From assembly GCA_016934605.1 (NCBI GenBank), contig JAFGSO010000240.1, forward strand, positions 1-6,268: 6,268 nucleotides of DNA, given 5' to 3'. Positions 5,216 to 6,268 of this stretch are shown in pieces. Made by a program: the position numbers and the translations under genes. The notes beneath the pieces were generated by a model that made no database searches, was not told the DNA's origin, and was given only the letters and a program-made list of their open reading frames with translations. The first letter of the stretch is position 1. The number at the start of each line of letters is the position of its first letter. Source of the DNA: Calditrichota bacterium (GTDB lineage: Bacteria > Calditrichota > Calditrichia > RBG-13-44-9).

Positions 5216-5977
5216 ATGGCAAACGAAATAATTATGAAGTTCCTGGGTACCGGAACGATCCGGTCAGGACCGGATCAGTTCGGTTCATCTGTTTTGATAA
5301 AAACTCTACAGGGAAACATCCTGCTGGATTGTGGCCCCGGGACGCTTATTCGCTTAAAACAGCTGGGTTTTGAGCCGGGTGATATCAAATACATCTTCCT
5401 GACTCATTTCCATCCGGATCATGTGGCGGATTTAATTCCATTGATTTTCGTCAGAGTCAATCAGCTATCCGCGCCTGACCGGGACATACAGATATGGGGA
5501 CCGCCGGGTTTAAACAGATATATGGATGGAATGAATTCGGCTTATGGAAAATGGATGGAAAAACCAGGCTACACCTGCAAGGAACTTATCGAATCCCCCA
5601 TGAATTTTGAGGATTTCCGGGTTACCTGGCTGAAAGTGTTTCATAATAATGAAAGTATTGGCTATCGGTTTGAATTCGGACAAAGTGCCGTGGCTTTTTC
5701 CGGAGACAGCGGTTTCTGTCCCGAGCTGGTGATGCTGGCCAGCGGAACTCATACCACTGTTCTGGAATGTGCTTTTCCTGACGGTAGCGGTATAAAAACC
5801 CATCTCACTCCACAAATAGCAGGAGAAGTGGCGAAACAGGCCAGACCCGGTCAGCTACTGCTCACCCATATTTATCCGGAAACACTGAAGGAAAATCCCG
5901 AGGCGGTTATCCGTACATATTATAACGGCACAATAAAGCTGGTGCGTGACCTGGATACATTTAAAATTCCTGTCTGA
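5216..5977 (+). CDS. Metallo-beta-lactamase-fold hydrolase, RNase Z-like
   Basis: A probable zinc-dependent cytoplasmic hydrolase of 253 residues. The metal-binding set is complete: HFHPDH (H64, H66, D68, H69), H143 in VFHNN, D164 in FSGDSG, and H218 in LTHIYP. H196 in THLTP fits the extra histidine position of the RNase Z/ELAC branch. The N-terminal FLGTGT and LLDCGPGT blocks also resemble that branch. True tRNase Z enzymes are usually around 300 residues or more and carry a flexible tRNA-binding arm; I see no room for it, as D164 is followed by the next helix without a glycine-proline-rich insertion. A general phosphodiesterase or arylsulfatase-like activity is therefore equally likely, and the substrate is unknown. 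The ATG is supported by AGAGAGGA a few bases upstream. It is divergent from the lipoprotein gene and stands alone. Confidence 0.88.
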   Translation: MANEIIMKFLGTGTIRSGPDQFGSSVLIKTLQGNILLDCGPGTLIRLKQLGFEPGDIKYIFLTHFHPDHVADLIPLIFVRVNQLSAPDRDIQIWGPPGLNRYMDGMNSAYGKWMEKPGYTCKELIESPMNFEDFRVTWLKVFHNNESIGYRFEFGQSAVAFSGDSGFCPELVMLASGTHTTVLECAFPDGSGIKTHLTPQIAGEVAKQARPGQLLLTHIYPETLKENPEAVIRTYYNGTIKLVRDLDTFKIPV

Positions 5978-6268
5978 TTCTGAAATCTATTGTTTCTGGA
6001 TAAGTCCTATAGAATCGAAAATAATATAAAGGAATGAGAGATTGAAGGGATTCAGAAAATTGCGCTCATAAAAGGTTTGAAGAAAATACTCATTATATAG
6101 AAGTTGTGATTGTGCCCTTACCGGGCTTGATTCTATGGAAGGGTACTACTTTTTTTTTCGCTCCGGAACATTTCTGTTGGTATCAATTTCCTGATTTTTT
6201 TATTCCGCTGTCACCCGGGTTTGATATTATGGATGGGCCTTTCTATATCTTTTTTTGTCCACGTCTGT
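5978..6268. other. Non-coding stretch after the hydrolase gene
   Basis: All frames are interrupted by stops and none resembles a known protein. The stretch contains a likely terminator at 6112-6158 and two further T7 tracts near 6194-6200 and 6250-6257. A 13-codon frame opening with ATG at 6229 runs off the right edge without a ribosome-binding site, and an 18-codon minus-strand frame enters from the edge and stops at 6211; neither can be judged. The 134 bases between the hydrolase stop and the terminator stem are AT-rich and could be a long 3' untranslated region. Confidence 0.5.
6112..6158 (+). terminator. Probable Rho-independent terminator of the hydrolase gene
   Basis: GTGCCCTT (6112-6119) pairs with AAGGGTAC (6139-6146) over eight positions (one G-U). 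With a bulged A, two more C-G pairs extend the stem (6121-6122 with 6137-6138), closing a 14-base loop. Three bases after the stem comes a T9 run (6150-6158). The loop is longer than usual and the site is 135 bases past the hydrolase stop, which lowers confidence a little. On the minus strand no T-run follows, so it works in one direction only. Confidence 0.55.

Noticed and set aside
5510..5815. 101-codon minus-strand open frame opposite the hydrolase gene
   Set aside because: Antisense to the metal-binding hydrolase coding sequence and without family features.
6211..6268. C-terminal end of a minus-strand gene entering from the right edge
   Set aside because: Only 18 codons are visible before a stop; the composition is not diagnostic and no terminator follows in that direction.

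Overview
The window reads as an ordinary chromosomal housekeeping locus of a didermal (Gram-negative-type) bacterium of moderate GC. An N-terminal lipobox followed by a peptidoglycan-binding SPOR domain implies an outer envelope. The gene order SPOR lipoprotein - yebC - ruvC - ruvA - ruvB - queA, with no tgt or yajC after queA, does not match the enterobacterial arrangement. A lineage outside the Proteobacteria, perhaps in the FCB or a related candidate group, is my low-confidence guess; nothing here fixes the taxon.

Layout: positions 1-402 hold no convincing gene. They contain a GC-rich block of short tandem inverted repeats (about 65-179) and two small hairpins. Positions 403-5059 form a minus-strand run of six genes, transcribed right to left: the SPOR lipoprotein, yebC, ruvC, a 121-base gap carrying a good promoter, then ruvA, ruvB and queA. 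Junctions are tight: 33 bases between the lipoprotein gene and yebC, 18 between yebC and ruvC, 2 between ruvA and ruvB, and a 26-base overlap of ruvB with queA. Positions 5060-5215 are a divergent control region with a perfect 8+8 base dyad and a consensus -10 box. Positions 5216-5977 encode a plus-strand metallo-beta-lactamase-fold hydrolase of the RNase Z-like type. Positions 5978-6268 are non-coding and include a probable Rho-independent terminator.

Function: RuvA, RuvB and RuvC together form the Holliday-junction branch-migration and resolution machine. YebC is a TACO1-family translation/regulatory factor that often travels with ruvC. QueA makes epoxyqueuosine in tRNA. The promoter in the ruvC-ruvA gap suggests that ruvA-ruvB-queA can be transcribed apart from the lipoprotein-yebC-ruvC segment.

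I found no mobile element, CRISPR array, defence system, tRNA or rRNA, and no evidence for a new multi-gene system. The items worth a second look are small: the dyad between the divergent genes, the near-leaderless ruvA promoter, homopolymer tracts at and in ruvC, the extended QueA N-terminus, and the structured repeat block at the left end.
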